Below the pieces are notes generated by a model. The model was not told the DNA's origin and ran no database searches. It saw only the letters and a program-made list of their open reading frames with translations. DNA of 64,000 nt from Sulfolobus sp. S-194 (GTDB taxonomy: Archaea; Thermoproteota; Thermoprotei_A; Sulfolobales; Sulfolobaceae): positions 1,116,001-1,180,000 of the forward strand of contig NZ_CP035730.1 of assembly GCF_012222305.1 (NCBI RefSeq), written 5' to 3'. This document shows, in pieces, positions 55,510 to 63,829 of the stretch. Position numbers and translations under genes: made by a program. Within the stretch, counting starts at the first letter, position 1, and each line of letters starts with the position of its first letter.

Positions 55510-56557
55510 CTACTATAGTTAAGAGTATTAGATTTGCGATTACACTTACGATAAGAATAATGAGATAAGACAGATAAGCTTTACCTAAATTTTTCCTTAA
55601 GAAGAGTGGTGAGATTACATAAGCTAATAAGATCGATAATAGTGAGAGGGGTATTGCAATAATTTCGAATAATATTGTAATTGGTAATATCAAATATACT
55701 ATATTGATTATGATTAAAAATAATAATAGAGATTTTGTTATGTCTACATCTTTAAAACCAAAAGTATGCATTATAAGTGAAGCTGAATACGTTACACCCA
55801 ACATAATTATCATAAACAGCAATATCCTACTTAATAGTAACATAAGGGTAAGTCTATCTATAGTAATTCCAGAATATATTAATTCAGAAATTAAAAATAA
55901 GCCAAAATTTGTTGTAACCAAGATTATAAATGGAAACAAAGATTTAACAACATAATTCTCATCATTATACACATTCTCAACGCTTTGAAACAAATTCCTA
56001 GGAATATTAGATACTAAATAAGAAGCAACAAAAGGAATAAACAAAAGGAGAGCTAAAAAAACTATTATAAATATTGGTATACCTAAAGTATTTCTTAGAT
56101 ACGTAAACCAATTAGCTAAGTCTTTTAATCCAATAGGGTTAACATAATAAATATAATAGAAGAATAAAAGTATAAAATAAAGTACATTTGAATCAGTTAC
56201 ACTAATTAAAGTGTATAGTGAGTTATGCAGAAAATCGTGTTCGACAATATTAATTTTCATTATATTCATAAGAATGTAATCACTAAAAGCCGACATAATT
56301 AAGGCCGCAGAATACGTAATTATAAGTGAATACTCTATAACTAATTTATTAAGTTTAATAGAGATGAGAAATGTTATTATAAAACTCATTATTGTAATAA
56401 AAGTTAATTTTAAATTATGTAATTTGTTGTAAGTTGATTGTTTATTACGAAATATACGTAATATAAGATATATTAAATAAGTTGTAAAATCTGTTGCAAA
56501 TAATAAAAAAATTAATTCACTTGAATTCATTTTTATACTCACCATTCTAAGCAGCAA
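55493..56557 (-). CDS. Large multi-spanning membrane protein of peptide cassette A
   Basis: A membrane protein of 354 aa with about 9-10 helices and few loops. It holds the same place as the 394-aa protein of cassette B and the 500-aa M48-like protease of cassette D (directly after the small hydrophobic protein). No HExxH is present. It overlaps the upstream small protein gene by 11 bases and the downstream 142-aa gene by 17. It may export or process the small protein; homology to the 394-aa protein is weak by eye. Confidence 0.65.
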   Translation of the reverse strand: MLLRMVSIKMNSSELIFLLFATDFTTYLIYLILRIFRNKQSTYNKLHNLKLTFITIMSFIITFLISIKLNKLVIEYSLIITYSAALIMSAFSDYILMNIMKINIVEHDFLHNSLYTLISVTDSNVLYFILLFFYYIYYVNPIGLKDLANWFTYLRNTLGIPIFIIVFLALLLFIPFVASYLVSNIPRNLFQSVENVYNDENYVVKSLFPFIILVTTNFGLFLISELIYSGITIDRLTLMLLLSRILLFMIIMLGVTYSASLIMHTFGFKDVDITKSLLLFLIIINIVYLILPITILFEIIAIPLSLLSILLAYVISPLFLRKNLGKAYLSYLIILIVSVIANLILLTIVGDMFG

Positions 56558-56903
56558 TTAAACCGAATCCGAAAACTATTGCAGTAAATGGATCTGCTAA
56601 GCCTAGAAAAACAAAAAATTCAAACGGATCCCCGCCAGATATAGCCGCCATAGCTGCTGGATTAGTAGTAACCAGGTTATAGAGATTATAAAAATAGAAA
56701 AGAATATATGCACCAGAACTTGTCACTCCTTCTACGTTTCCGTTTAAAGCATTAGGAACTAGATAATATGCTGCAACTGCATGTCCTGCTAATATACCGC
56801 CCATTATACTAGATTCTAACGGAACTAGTAGCATTACAAACATTAGAATTCCTACAGCCTTCAGCATGGTAAATATATTCTTTATAGTTATCTGTTGCGA
56901 CAT
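56547..56903 (-). CDS. Small hydrophobic secreted/membrane protein, cassette A
   Basis: A protein of 118 aa: short N-terminus (SQQITIKNIFTMLKA), a membrane segment with a central Pro (LMFVMLLVPLESSIMGGI), then an Ala/Gly/Tyr-rich core and a C-terminus DPFTAIVFGFGLIAA. The C-terminus resembles those of the proteins at 61073 (DPYTAAVFLGLVATA) and 58028 (NPLTMGVYLGLVETA). It is probably the secreted or surface product of cassette A. It could be a bacteriocin-like peptide precursor or a pilin-like subunit. Confidence 0.6.
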   Translation of the reverse strand: MSQQITIKNIFTMLKAVGILMFVMLLVPLESSIMGGILAGHAVAAYYLVPNALNGNVEGVTSSGAYILFYFYNLYNLVTTNPAAMAAISGGDPFEFFVFLGLADPFTAIVFGFGLIAA

Positions 56904-57068
56904 TATAACACTAAAATATATTAGTCAATTATAGATTTTATTTTTTCCTTTAATAATCAGTAAATTTATAGTATCTTATAGGAAGATTATGCGGTTTTTA
57001 CAATTTCACTAATAAGGTATTTGGTTTGAAAAAGAATATAAATAATTTGAGCACATTCCTATGTGATT

Positions 57069-57683
57069 ATGCGAATAAGATTTAGGAAGATTAATTACAC
57101 TACAACTTATATTTTAAGCACAATTGAATCTTTTCTTTTCTCGCTCTTCTTAGCCACATTACTTCTAATATTAATTATTAGGGAGATTAACTTAATCATG
57201 ATTTTCGTTATATCATTACTTCTCACGATAGGAAGTTATATTGACATTCTTATTTATGATAAAGTTTATTTTAACCTTTCTGGGTTCTTTTTTCCTCTTT
57301 CTTTGACTATCTCCTTACTTATTATAATTGGCAAGGAATTATTGCAAATTTACTATGATTTATTCCTAGTTCTTTTCTCCTCTTTATTATTCTTTATTGA
57401 GAATAGGTTACATTTTAAAAATGATATAGGATACTCGATAAAATACTCAATGTTAATTTCAATGTTTTCTGGTTTAGTTAGTTTCTTACTATTTAGTAGA
57501 TTTCCTTACTATTTTGCTTTTATAAGTACTTTTATTCCAACTTTACTTCTTGATTTTCAATTAAGTATAAGATGTAATCGTGAGATAATCATAGGAGGTT
57601 TAGGAGTGAGAGACTTATTAGTTTTAATGCCAATTGTAGCCATGTTAATGGCGTTCTCGCTTAATATAATGTTACCTAAATAA
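57069..57683 (+). CDS. Membrane protein with two-Asp GGxGxxD motif, cassette A
   Basis: A protein of about 204 aa (ATG 57069; GTG 57063 also in frame) with six or so helices. Near the end it has LLLDFQLS, then IIGGLGVRDLLVLMP. The 223-aa protein at 58769 has the same pair: LLQDILKS, then IIGGFSGLDGLYVIP. Two membrane Asp residues with a Gly-rich second site recall DUF1614-like or presenilin-like aspartyl proteases; this family link is from memory and not confirmed. It is divergent from the small protein gene at 56903, with a 165-base shared promoter gap. Confidence 0.6.
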   Translation: MRIRFRKINYTTTYILSTIESFLFSLFLATLLLILIIREINLIMIFVISLLLTIGSYIDILIYDKVYFNLSGFFFPLSLTISLLIIIGKELLQIYYDLFLVLFSSLLFFIENRLHFKNDIGYSIKYSMLISMFSGLVSFLLFSRFPYYFAFISTFIPTLLLDFQLSIRCNREIIIGGLGVRDLLVLMPIVAMLMAFSLNIMLPK

Positions 57684-57924
57684 CGCCAGTACTATTAAAG
57701 AAATGTAAAAGAAGAATATTTTTACCAACTCAACATAGATAAATCTCTCAATTTTCCTAATGTTGAACCATTTTTTATACTTTCTAATACTTTAAAAACA
57801 ATGTCATGACATTAGGAAAGATGTCTTGTGCAATTTAAGAGATATTGTTATAAACTACAATCAAGCATATAATAATTTATGGATATGTAAGTAGATTAAT
57901 GCCAATACTTTATCTGTATTTGCA

Positions 57925-58168
57925 TTGTCTAATTTTAAGCTTTACTATGTAAAACGTTTAAAAAGATTTGCTAATTAAAAGAATAGTTAGCATATAGCAT
58001 ATTAAAATGTAGTATAGAGGAAAAGACATGATAACAACGGTTGTTCAAAAGGAAGAAACAGAAATAGACATTAAGAAAGCTATAAAAGCTAGCCTACTAA
58101 TGACATTTTTCTTAGTAGCAGTCCCAATAAATAGTATAATGCTAACACAAGCAATAATAACTTATGTT
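57925..58168. repeat. Left arm of a long inverted repeat (with 61332-61653)
   Basis: This arm covers the promoter and first 141 coding bases of the small protein gene at 58028. Its complement lies at 61332-61653 around the gene at 61474. The coding part is identical (141 of 141). Upstream, the arms match through TTTACTATGTAAAACGTTTA and TTAGCATAT; the right arm has about 75 extra bases bounded by TAGCATAT on both sides, so the left arm lost them by a short-repeat deletion. Confidence 0.85.
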
Positions 58169-58333
58169 TATCCACAAGCTTCTGACTGCTTTATTGGAGC
58201 ATCTATTGGATATTTTGTTAATAATATTATTCCAATACTTTCAGGCTGGGCTGGTGTACTAGCAGCAAATAGTGCATCAATGTCAAATCCCTTAACAATG
58301 GGAGTTTATCTTGGTTTAGTTGAAACTGCGTAA
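58028..58333 (+). CDS. Small hydrophobic protein with a shared leader and a different core (cassette C)
   Basis: A protein of 101 aa. Residues 1-47 are identical to those of the 133-aa protein of cassette B (same DNA), then the sequence changes abruptly to a Cys/Gly/Ala-rich core (YPQASDCFIGASIGYF) and ends NPLTMGVYLGLVETA. It is preceded by the same ribosome site (GAGG). Downstream, the spacer and start of a large membrane protein gene are recognisable but it stops after 10 codons (MSKLNFFQIS). So the small protein is intact, but its partner gene is truncated. Confidence 0.6.
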   Translation: MITTVVQKEETEIDIKKAIKASLLMTFFLVAVPINSIMLTQAIITYVYPQASDCFIGASIGYFVNNIIPILSGWAGVLAANSASMSNPLTMGVYLGLVETA

Positions 58334-58662
58334 AAACGGTGTAATTTATGTCAAAGTTAAACTTTTTTCAAATTTCCTAACTTTTGAAAAAATAAATAAT
58401 TGGGGATCATTTATATTGTTTTTGGCAGCAGAATCTGCAGCATCAGATTCTCCAATCTATATATATCTAGGAATTTTGCTTATCCCTACATTTGCGGCTC
58501 TCTTTTTATTATTAGTGGATAGTACTGCTGCAATGTACGCTAGTAGAGTAAACGTTACTAGAAATATTGTATATAAAATTCGGAGTGATGGATGGGCTAA
58601 AGCTCCAAATAGGAATAATTGGGGAATTGTAGAAAAGAATATGTATTGAGAGAAAGATGCAA
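58334..58662 (+). pseudogene. Rearranged remnant of cassette C
   Basis: This stretch is a mosaic. It opens with a truncated start of the large membrane gene (10 codons at 58347), then a protein-like plus-strand segment LAAESAASDSPIYIYLGILL that resembles the end of a small-protein core, then at 58492 joins a 171-base copy of 59956-60126, which on the minus strand codes for part of the 394-aa membrane protein. Read on the plus strand, the copy is not a real gene. It seems to result from recombination between cassettes. Confidence 0.6.
58492..58662. repeat. 171-bp direct repeat, copy 1
   Basis: Identical to 59956-60126 except for one base (GTACGCT here, GTAAGCT there), with sharp ends on both sides. 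The right copy is inside the 394-aa membrane protein gene (minus strand); this copy is a detached fragment of it. Confidence 0.9.
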
Positions 58663-58768
58663 CACCAAAATTATTCTTGTAAAACGATTTTAGAGTTATA
58701 GCAAACGACGAGCTCTTGCCTCCTTTAACCTAATTTGCAAACCCTGGAATCCGTAGCCTTAAAAACTA

Positions 58769-59440
58769 CTAAAATGACTTAAATGTATATTGCATTAAAT
58801 TTTGTAGCACGAAGGGGTTATGAAAATTAAATACGTAAGTTATTAGGAAATTGATAAAAGTGCTCATAAAGGGTATAACATATAAGCCATCGAGTCCGCT
58901 AAAACCTCCTATAATTAGTAATTTTTCCTTTACCTTAAAAGGCAAATTATTAATGTCAGGGCGTATTTTTCTAGATTTTAAAATATCTTGTAAGAGAATT
59001 CCTATAAAGGATGAAATAAAAGTATTCTGTACTAATATTTGACTATTAAATAGGAATAGATTTAATAATGAAAAATAGAAGATTACACTAAAATTTGAGG
59101 TTACACCAATTTTAGTAATTTTACTTAGTTTACCCGCCAAAGCAAAAACTATTATAATAGATACTAGCAACAAGAGGAGATTTTCTTTAGATATAAAAAA
59201 TAATGTAAAAAATATGGAGATTCCTATCTCTGTAAATACAGAAAGATTTATTGCATGAAATTCATCTATCTTAAGATAAAACCCTGCCAAAAAGGCATTT
59301 AAAAAGCTAAACGGAAAAATCAATATGCTAATACTATGAGTAGCAAGAAAACTTACAATTGCGAAAAGTGGAAATGATGGGAGCAAAACTAGAGACGCAT
59401 AGGCTAAAAATTCATTTTTATCATACCTTTTTATTTTCAT
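58769..59440 (-). CDS. Membrane protein with two-Asp GGxGxxD-type motif, cassette B
   Basis: A protein of 223 aa with about seven helices. It is a relative of the 206-aa protein at 57069, sharing LLQDILKS and IIGGFSGLDGLYVIPF. It is the last gene of cassette B, 3 bases after the 139-aa gene. If the DUF1614/presenilin-like reading holds, it could cut small membrane proteins within the membrane, for example the leader of the cassette's small protein. Confidence 0.6.
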   Translation of the reverse strand: MKIKRYDKNEFLAYASLVLLPSFPLFAIVSFLATHSISILIFPFSFLNAFLAGFYLKIDEFHAINLSVFTEIGISIFFTLFFISKENLLLLLVSIIIVFALAGKLSKITKIGVTSNFSVIFYFSLLNLFLFNSQILVQNTFISSFIGILLQDILKSRKIRPDINNLPFKVKEKLLIIGGFSGLDGLYVIPFMSTFINFLITYVFNFHNPFVLQNLMQYTFKSF

Positions 59441-59443
59441 ATT

Positions 59444-59863
59444 CTACACCCCTATTCTGTCATAAACTAAAATTTCTATGAAAGCTAAAATTACTGTATA
59501 AATTATTCCTAGATATAAGCTTTTCCTTTGAGCAAAATATAACATTCCATAGAACTCAAGAAATATTAATAAAACTGTAAAATATCCAACAGATAAGTTT
59601 TCCATAATAGCTGAAATACCTAGATAAAATTCTATTAAAGAGGAAAGAAACAACCACGGAATTAAAAGAATAGGGAGTTTCATATTATTCATTATAAAAT
59701 AAATAACAGTAAAAATTATAAAATTAGCTATAATAATATTAATAACTAAATATAATGGTAGATAATGAAAGCCTACTTTTAATGGGTCGAGAATGGATAA
59801 AGGAATAGAGGTTAATAAGCTTACGAAAACTGTAAGATAATAAGCCTCTTTTCGTAAATCCAT
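59444..59863 (-). CDS. Four-helix membrane protein of peptide cassette B
   Basis: A protein of 139 aa with four helices, related to the 142-aa protein at 55081 over the second half (EFYLGISAIMENLSVGYFTV, FIEILVYD). It lies between the 394-aa and 223-aa genes with gaps of 12 and 3 bases. Same proposed role as its relative: immunity or transport helper. Confidence 0.7.
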   Translation of the reverse strand: MDLRKEAYYLTVFVSLLTSIPLSILDPLKVGFHYLPLYLVINIIIANFIIFTVIYFIMNNMKLPILLIPWLFLSSLIEFYLGISAIMENLSVGYFTVLLIFLEFYGMLYFAQRKSLYLGIIYTVILAFIEILVYDRIGV

Positions 59864-59875
59864 CTCTTGTCACCT

Positions 59876-61060
59876 TCACATTTTGAAGAAGACAGTAATT
59901 AATGAGAGAATTATAGATGAGAATATGCTCATGATAGCTATGATTAACCAGGCTATTGCGGCTCTCTTTTTATTATTAGTGGATAGTACTGCTGCAATGT
60001 AAGCTAGTAGAGTAAACGTTACTAGAAATATTGTATATAAAATTCGGAGTGATGGATGGGCTAAAGCTCCAAATAGGAATAATTGGGGAATTGTAGAAAA
60101 GAATATGTATTGAGAGAAAGATGCAAGGAACTCCTCATTTGAAAGTCCTAAAGAAGTAAAGATGATAGAGCCTAAGAAGGTTATAATTGAGAGTAATATA
60201 ATCTCAACTGCGAATTTCTCTAAAAATAATAAAAAGGAGATAAAACTTGGCTTAATCAAAGCAACTGGTAATGATGTTACTAGAGAAAATGCTAAGAGAA
60301 GAGGCATTAGATAAATTACACTCCTTACATTAACATTACTTGAATATATGGTTTGACTTAAAAAACTCTCTATAAAAGATTCCCTATCTCCTCCATATTT
60401 TATTTTATAATAACCTATAGCTGCTATAAACAGTACAATAAAAAATAAATAAAAAAAGCTCATAAAAAGAATATAAAACACAGATGGAGATATAAGTTTA
60501 CTAAAAGCTGAATATAATATAATCCCAAATATATAGCCCAATAAAATATTTATCATATATTTTCTAGCTTTTTCATAAAGAATTAATTTACTTTTTACTT
60601 TATATCTTAACTCACTTACCTTAGAATAAGATACGCCATCTGCAATTATGACAAAAGGCTTAATAGTGTATATGATTACTACGTCATTTCCTATGTATTT
60701 TTTGTCGTCAATATAGTATGTAAAACCGTCTTCTTCAACCCTATATAATTTTCTAGTGGCAAAAGATGGAAATATATAACCATCGACTACAAAAAATATA
60801 AATATAAGGATAATAATTCCATATATAAGAGGTTGGTAAAAATGATTTATATTTATATTAGTATATACTGCATATGTTGCTATTAGAAATATTGTATATA
60901 ATTCCTCATTTGTTATCTTTTTCCTCTTTTTTATAAAATATGCTAAGAATGGATATATAGATATATAGAAGATACCTACATAGATAATAAGCTGAATAAG
61001 CTGAAATTGACTTACTCCACTCAGAAACATATATAGGTTAAGAAAATCTAACTTTAACAT
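59876..61060 (-). CDS. Large membrane protein of cassette B, M48-like but without HExxH
   Basis: A membrane protein of 394 aa with 9-10 helices and one soluble loop at about 105-165. The loop (YIFPSFATRK, then IYTIKPFVIIADGVSYSKV and ILYEKARKYMINIL) lines up with the loop of the M48-like protease of cassette D (VFPRIKPFKY, LTLSHNPFSKRLIIINN, IEAHEIEHAKEHH), but the HExxH zinc site is missing. It may be an inactive relative. It follows the small protein gene by 12 bases and carries the right copy of the 171-bp repeat (59956-60126). Confidence 0.6.
   Translation of the reverse strand: MLKLDFLNLYMFLSGVSQFQLIQLIIYVGIFYISIYPFLAYFIKKRKKITNEELYTIFLIATYAVYTNININHFYQPLIYGIIILIFIFFVVDGYIFPSFATRKLYRVEEDGFTYYIDDKKYIGNDVVIIYTIKPFVIIADGVSYSKVSELRYKVKSKLILYEKARKYMINILLGYIFGIILYSAFSKLISPSVFYILFMSFFYLFFIVLFIAAIGYYKIKYGGDRESFIESFLSQTIYSSNVNVRSVIYLMPLLLAFSLVTSLPVALIKPSFISFLLFLEKFAVEIILLSIITFLGSIIFTSLGLSNEEFLASFSQYIFFSTIPQLFLFGALAHPSLRILYTIFLVTFTLLAYIAAVLSTNNKKRAAIAWLIIAIMSIFSSIILSLITVFFKM
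59956..60126. repeat. 171-bp direct repeat, copy 2
   Basis: Inside the 394-aa membrane protein gene; matches 58492-58662 in 170 of 171 positions and in the same orientation. Confidence 0.9.
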
Positions 61061-61072
61061 AAATTACACCGT

Positions 61073-61474
61073 TTATGCAGTAGCTACTAAACCAAGGAAA
61101 ACAGCAGCTGTATAAGGATCTACCCACATCGTTATTCCTGCTAGTATACTCCATGGTGAACCAGTCATTTCGAATAACGCTAAACCATACCCTAATCCAA
61201 ACACTAGTTGTGAAAAGAATTCAGCCCCATACGTTTCTATTCCTTCACTTAAAGGTCTTCCTATAGTCAATGTAACAAACATACCATATCTAAACGCAGC
61301 AGCACTACCATAATTGTTGTATATATTGTATCCAACATAAGTTATTATTGCTTGTGTTAGCATTATACTATTTATTGGGACTGCTACTAAGAAAAATGTC
61401 ATTAGTAGGCTAGCTTTTATAGCTTTCTTAATGTCTATTTCTGTTTCTTCCTTTTGAACAACCGTTGTTATCAT
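61073..61474 (-). CDS. Small hydrophobic secreted/membrane protein, cassette B
   Basis: A protein of 133 aa. Charged N-terminus (TTVVQKEETEIDIKKAIKA), membrane segment with a central Pro (LLMTFFLVAVPINSIMLT), Gly/Tyr-rich core and the C-terminus DPYTAAVFLGLVATA. The first 47 residues are identical to those of the protein at 58028. A GAGG ribosome site precedes the ATG. It is the first gene of an operon with the 394-, 139- and 223-aa membrane proteins. Probably the secreted product. Confidence 0.65.
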   Translation of the reverse strand: MITTVVQKEETEIDIKKAIKASLLMTFFLVAVPINSIMLTQAIITYVGYNIYNNYGSAAAFRYGMFVTLTIGRPLSEGIETYGAEFFSQLVFGLGYGLALFEMTGSPWSILAGITMWVDPYTAAVFLGLVATA

Positions 61475-61653
61475 GTCTTTTCCTCTATACTACATTTTAA
61501 TATGCTATGACTTATTTCTTTCTTTAAAAAATTTTTATGATTTAAGACCTTTTCCCTTTAAAAACAATACAAAAACATAACATATGCTAACTATTCTTTT
61601 AATTAGCAAGTTCTTTTTAAACGTTTTACATAGTAAAACTTAAAATTAGACAA
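61332..61653. repeat. Right arm of the long inverted repeat (with 57925-58168)
   Basis: Complement of 57925-58168, with about 75 additional bases between the promoter part and the coding part (61500-61580). Together the arms bracket 3.2 kb of cassette B and C genes, a configuration that can invert by recombination. Confidence 0.85.
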
Positions 61654-61975
61654 CATAAGTACGTGCACAACACCATTTTAATATTTATATTTCTATTAAT
61701 TTTTAGCGTGATGCGAATCCTAGTATAATACTCTTCATGTAAAGAAGATACTATTTAACAAAATTAATACAAGTGACAAAACTATCTCCAGATTCATTCA
61801 TCTTATAAATATTATAGTTTATAAGGTATAATGGGAATTTCTGATTTCTATGTTATCTGTTCAAATAAGACAGACTTTTAATAAACAATAGTTATTCTAT
61901 GTACTCTTCATTTTAACATTATTTATAGTTAAAAATTAATATAAGAATCTACAAATATAGCCTGGTGATAACTAA
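61475..61975. promoter_or_regulatory. Promoter spacer between cassettes B and D
   Basis: The left part (61475-61653) is the promoter arm of cassette B. The right part to 61975 is AT-rich with no coding fragment. A ribosome site GGTGAT (61963-61968) precedes the TTG start of the next gene. Confidence 0.4.
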
Positions 61976-62314
61976 TTGAAGGCCAAAAAGATTGAAATAG
62001 ATCTTGCGAATTCCCAAGAAGCAAGAAATGCAGTATTAGCGATTTTTGCACTAGTACTTTTAGCAATATATCCTATAGTACAGACGATGATAGCTGGAAT
62101 AATTTTAGGTTCAATGATTTATATAGAGGGTGGGTCTGCAGCAGCAGGTATTGGGATCGCAACTATAACTAACACCGATAATATAGTCCAAGCAATTCTG
62201 TGGCTTTTAAGCGCATTCGGTATGTCTATTAGCCTCGATACAATCGATTTGCTGTTCACTATTATTGCAGGGATAGGTTTGGGACTTTTTGTGGGAGGAA
62301 TAGGCCTTTTATGA
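61976..62314 (+). CDS. Small hydrophobic protein of cassette D
   Basis: A protein of 112 aa starting at TTG 61976. Charged N-terminus (KAKKIEIDLANSQEARN), hydrophobic segment with a central Pro (VLLAIYPIVQTMIAGIIL), Gly/Ala-rich core (EGGSAAAGIGIA) and a Gly-rich hydrophobic end. The overall plan is like the proteins at 56903, 58028 and 61474, but the end differs from their DPxT type. It is followed after 12 bases (with a GAGGT site) by the M48-like protease gene, so the pair is coupled. Confidence 0.65.
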   Translation: MKAKKIEIDLANSQEARNAVLAIFALVLLAIYPIVQTMIAGIILGSMIYIEGGSAAAGIGIATITNTDNIVQAILWLLSAFGMSISLDTIDLLFTIIAGIGLGLFVGGIGLL

Positions 62315-62326
62315 GGTATTACTGAG

Positions 62327-63829
62327 ATGGTAAACCCCGTAATAAGAGCTATTAGAAAGATGTTTTATTTTTTTATGTCCCTAATTCTTGCGGATATATT
62401 ATTAGCTATAGTGACAGAAACAGCGGCTAAAGGAAACCCATATCTGTACCCCATTTTTACCAAAGTAACTTTAGCTCTATCAGAATTTCTTATAGGAGCA
62501 ATAGTAGTTTCATTCGCTATTCTCTTTATTAAGTATCGTAAGATTATAGTACCTTCTGTGCGTGAGGTAGTTTACAATAAGCAAGAGGATATAATTTATC
62601 AACCAGAATTAATATCATTGAAGACTCGCCTCATTACTATTTTCACTATTGCTTTATCAGCTTTCACAATGATATTACTAGGCCTAGCACCCTATACTCC
62701 TAAGGGTTTCATTATCGATACTATTACCCCATTCATAATTTCAATCCTAATTAACGGACTCGTCTTCCCTAGAATTAAACCATTCAAATACATAAAACCA
62801 GGAGAAATAAAAATAGTAACCATAAACACAAGAACGCCAGGAGCAACAGCAGAAGTACTAACACTCTCACACAACCCCTTCTCCAAAAGACTCATAATCA
62901 TAAACAACACCCTACCCTCAAACATCATAAAAACCATAGAAGCACACGAAATAGAACACGCAAAAGAACATCACGCACTCATCAAATCCATCTTCAATAA
63001 CTTAAATTATTCCTTATTTTTTACAACAGTTGAACTAATTTCCATTTTTATCTTTGCGGAGGTTCATCCGCATCATGTTTCTTTTACTGTAAATGCTGGG
63101 TTTGTGGTTAAGGATTTGTTGTTTTTTGTGGGTTTGATATTTGTTTATTTGTTGTTTTTGAGGGTTGCTGAGTCTAGGGCTGATGCTGCGGCTTTTAGAG
63201 CCAGTGGTAGTGAGGCGTATAATCATATGATTACCTTGATTAGGATGTTTAGGGAGAATTCGAGGAGGGTTGATTTGAGGAGGGTTGAGGTTTTTCCTTT
63301 TTCGTTTAGGGTTAGTTCTTTTTTAGATAGGGTTGTGCATACGTCTTCTAGGGAGGCGTTGAGGACTGGTGATGCTTTGTCTTCTTTGGCTCAATGGGAG
63401 ATTCCAGCTGTTTTTGCGTTCTTTGGGTCTATAATAGAGGTTTTAAGGTTAAGTTCTGTGAATCTTGTTATTTTTGCTTTTCCATTATTTTTTGTTGGAA
63501 TGTTTGTTGTTATTGTTCTTGTTGGGTTGGTTTTTCTACCTTTGACGAGAAGTTATGGTGGGACGCAGAAGGGAAGGATGAACTTCTCTTTTCTTGTTTC
63601 TGGGTTGTACTTGATAACTGATGTTATTACGCTAACTGTAATTTATAACTTTTATCTTGCCTTACTAGTCCTAGTTTCGGGACTTGTCTTATCCTTCTTG
63701 ATTCAGAAATCTTTTCTTAGTGATATGAGGACTGCAGTAAAGACTTTTCTAATTACTTTCGCAGTCTATGAGACTATAAATGTTTCTCTTTTCCTTATCT
63801 TTTTAGGATCTCATCTCGGTGTTTTTTAA
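62327..63829 (+). CDS. M48-like integral membrane metalloprotease of cassette D
   Basis: A membrane protein of 500 aa. Several helices come first (residues 1-150), then a soluble loop with the zinc site EAHEIEHAKEHH near residue 205 (HExxH), a further helix, and the third ligand in VAESRADAAAF near residue 283, as in M48/HtpX/Ste24 proteases, then more helices. Zinc ligands are complete, so it should be active. It follows the small hydrophobic protein by 12 bases, which suggests that it matures or degrades that protein. The sense strand is A/C-rich from about 62770 to 63000 and abruptly G/T-rich from 63060 to 63600. Confidence 0.8.
   Translation: MVNPVIRAIRKMFYFFMSLILADILLAIVTETAAKGNPYLYPIFTKVTLALSEFLIGAIVVSFAILFIKYRKIIVPSVREVVYNKQEDIIYQPELISLKTRLITIFTIALSAFTMILLGLAPYTPKGFIIDTITPFIISILINGLVFPRIKPFKYIKPGEIKIVTINTRTPGATAEVLTLSHNPFSKRLIIINNTLPSNIIKTIEAHEIEHAKEHHALIKSIFNNLNYSLFFTTVELISIFIFAEVHPHHVSFTVNAGFVVKDLLFFVGLIFVYLLFLRVAESRADAAAFRASGSEAYNHMITLIRMFRENSRRVDLRRVEVFPFSFRVSSFLDRVVHTSSREALRTGDALSSLAQWEIPAVFAFFGSIIEVLRLSSVNLVIFAFPLFFVGMFVVIVLVGLVFLPLTRSYGGTQKGRMNFSFLVSGLYLITDVITLTVIYNFYLALLVLVSGLVLSFLIQKSFLSDMRTAVKTFLITFAVYETINVSLFLIFLGSHLGVF

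Noticed and set aside
58320-58649. A 109-aa plus-strand protein
   Set aside because: Its second half is the reverse strand of a fragment copied from the 394-aa membrane gene, and its first half runs through a truncated cassette, so the frame is an accident of rearrangement.
56547-62314. Archaellin or type IV pilin subunits
   Set aside because: The small proteins have a K-A site before a hydrophobic segment, which loosely recalls a class III signal, but no pilus ATPase or platform protein is nearby and the Pro-containing helix and partner proteases fit poorly. Kept only as an alternative.
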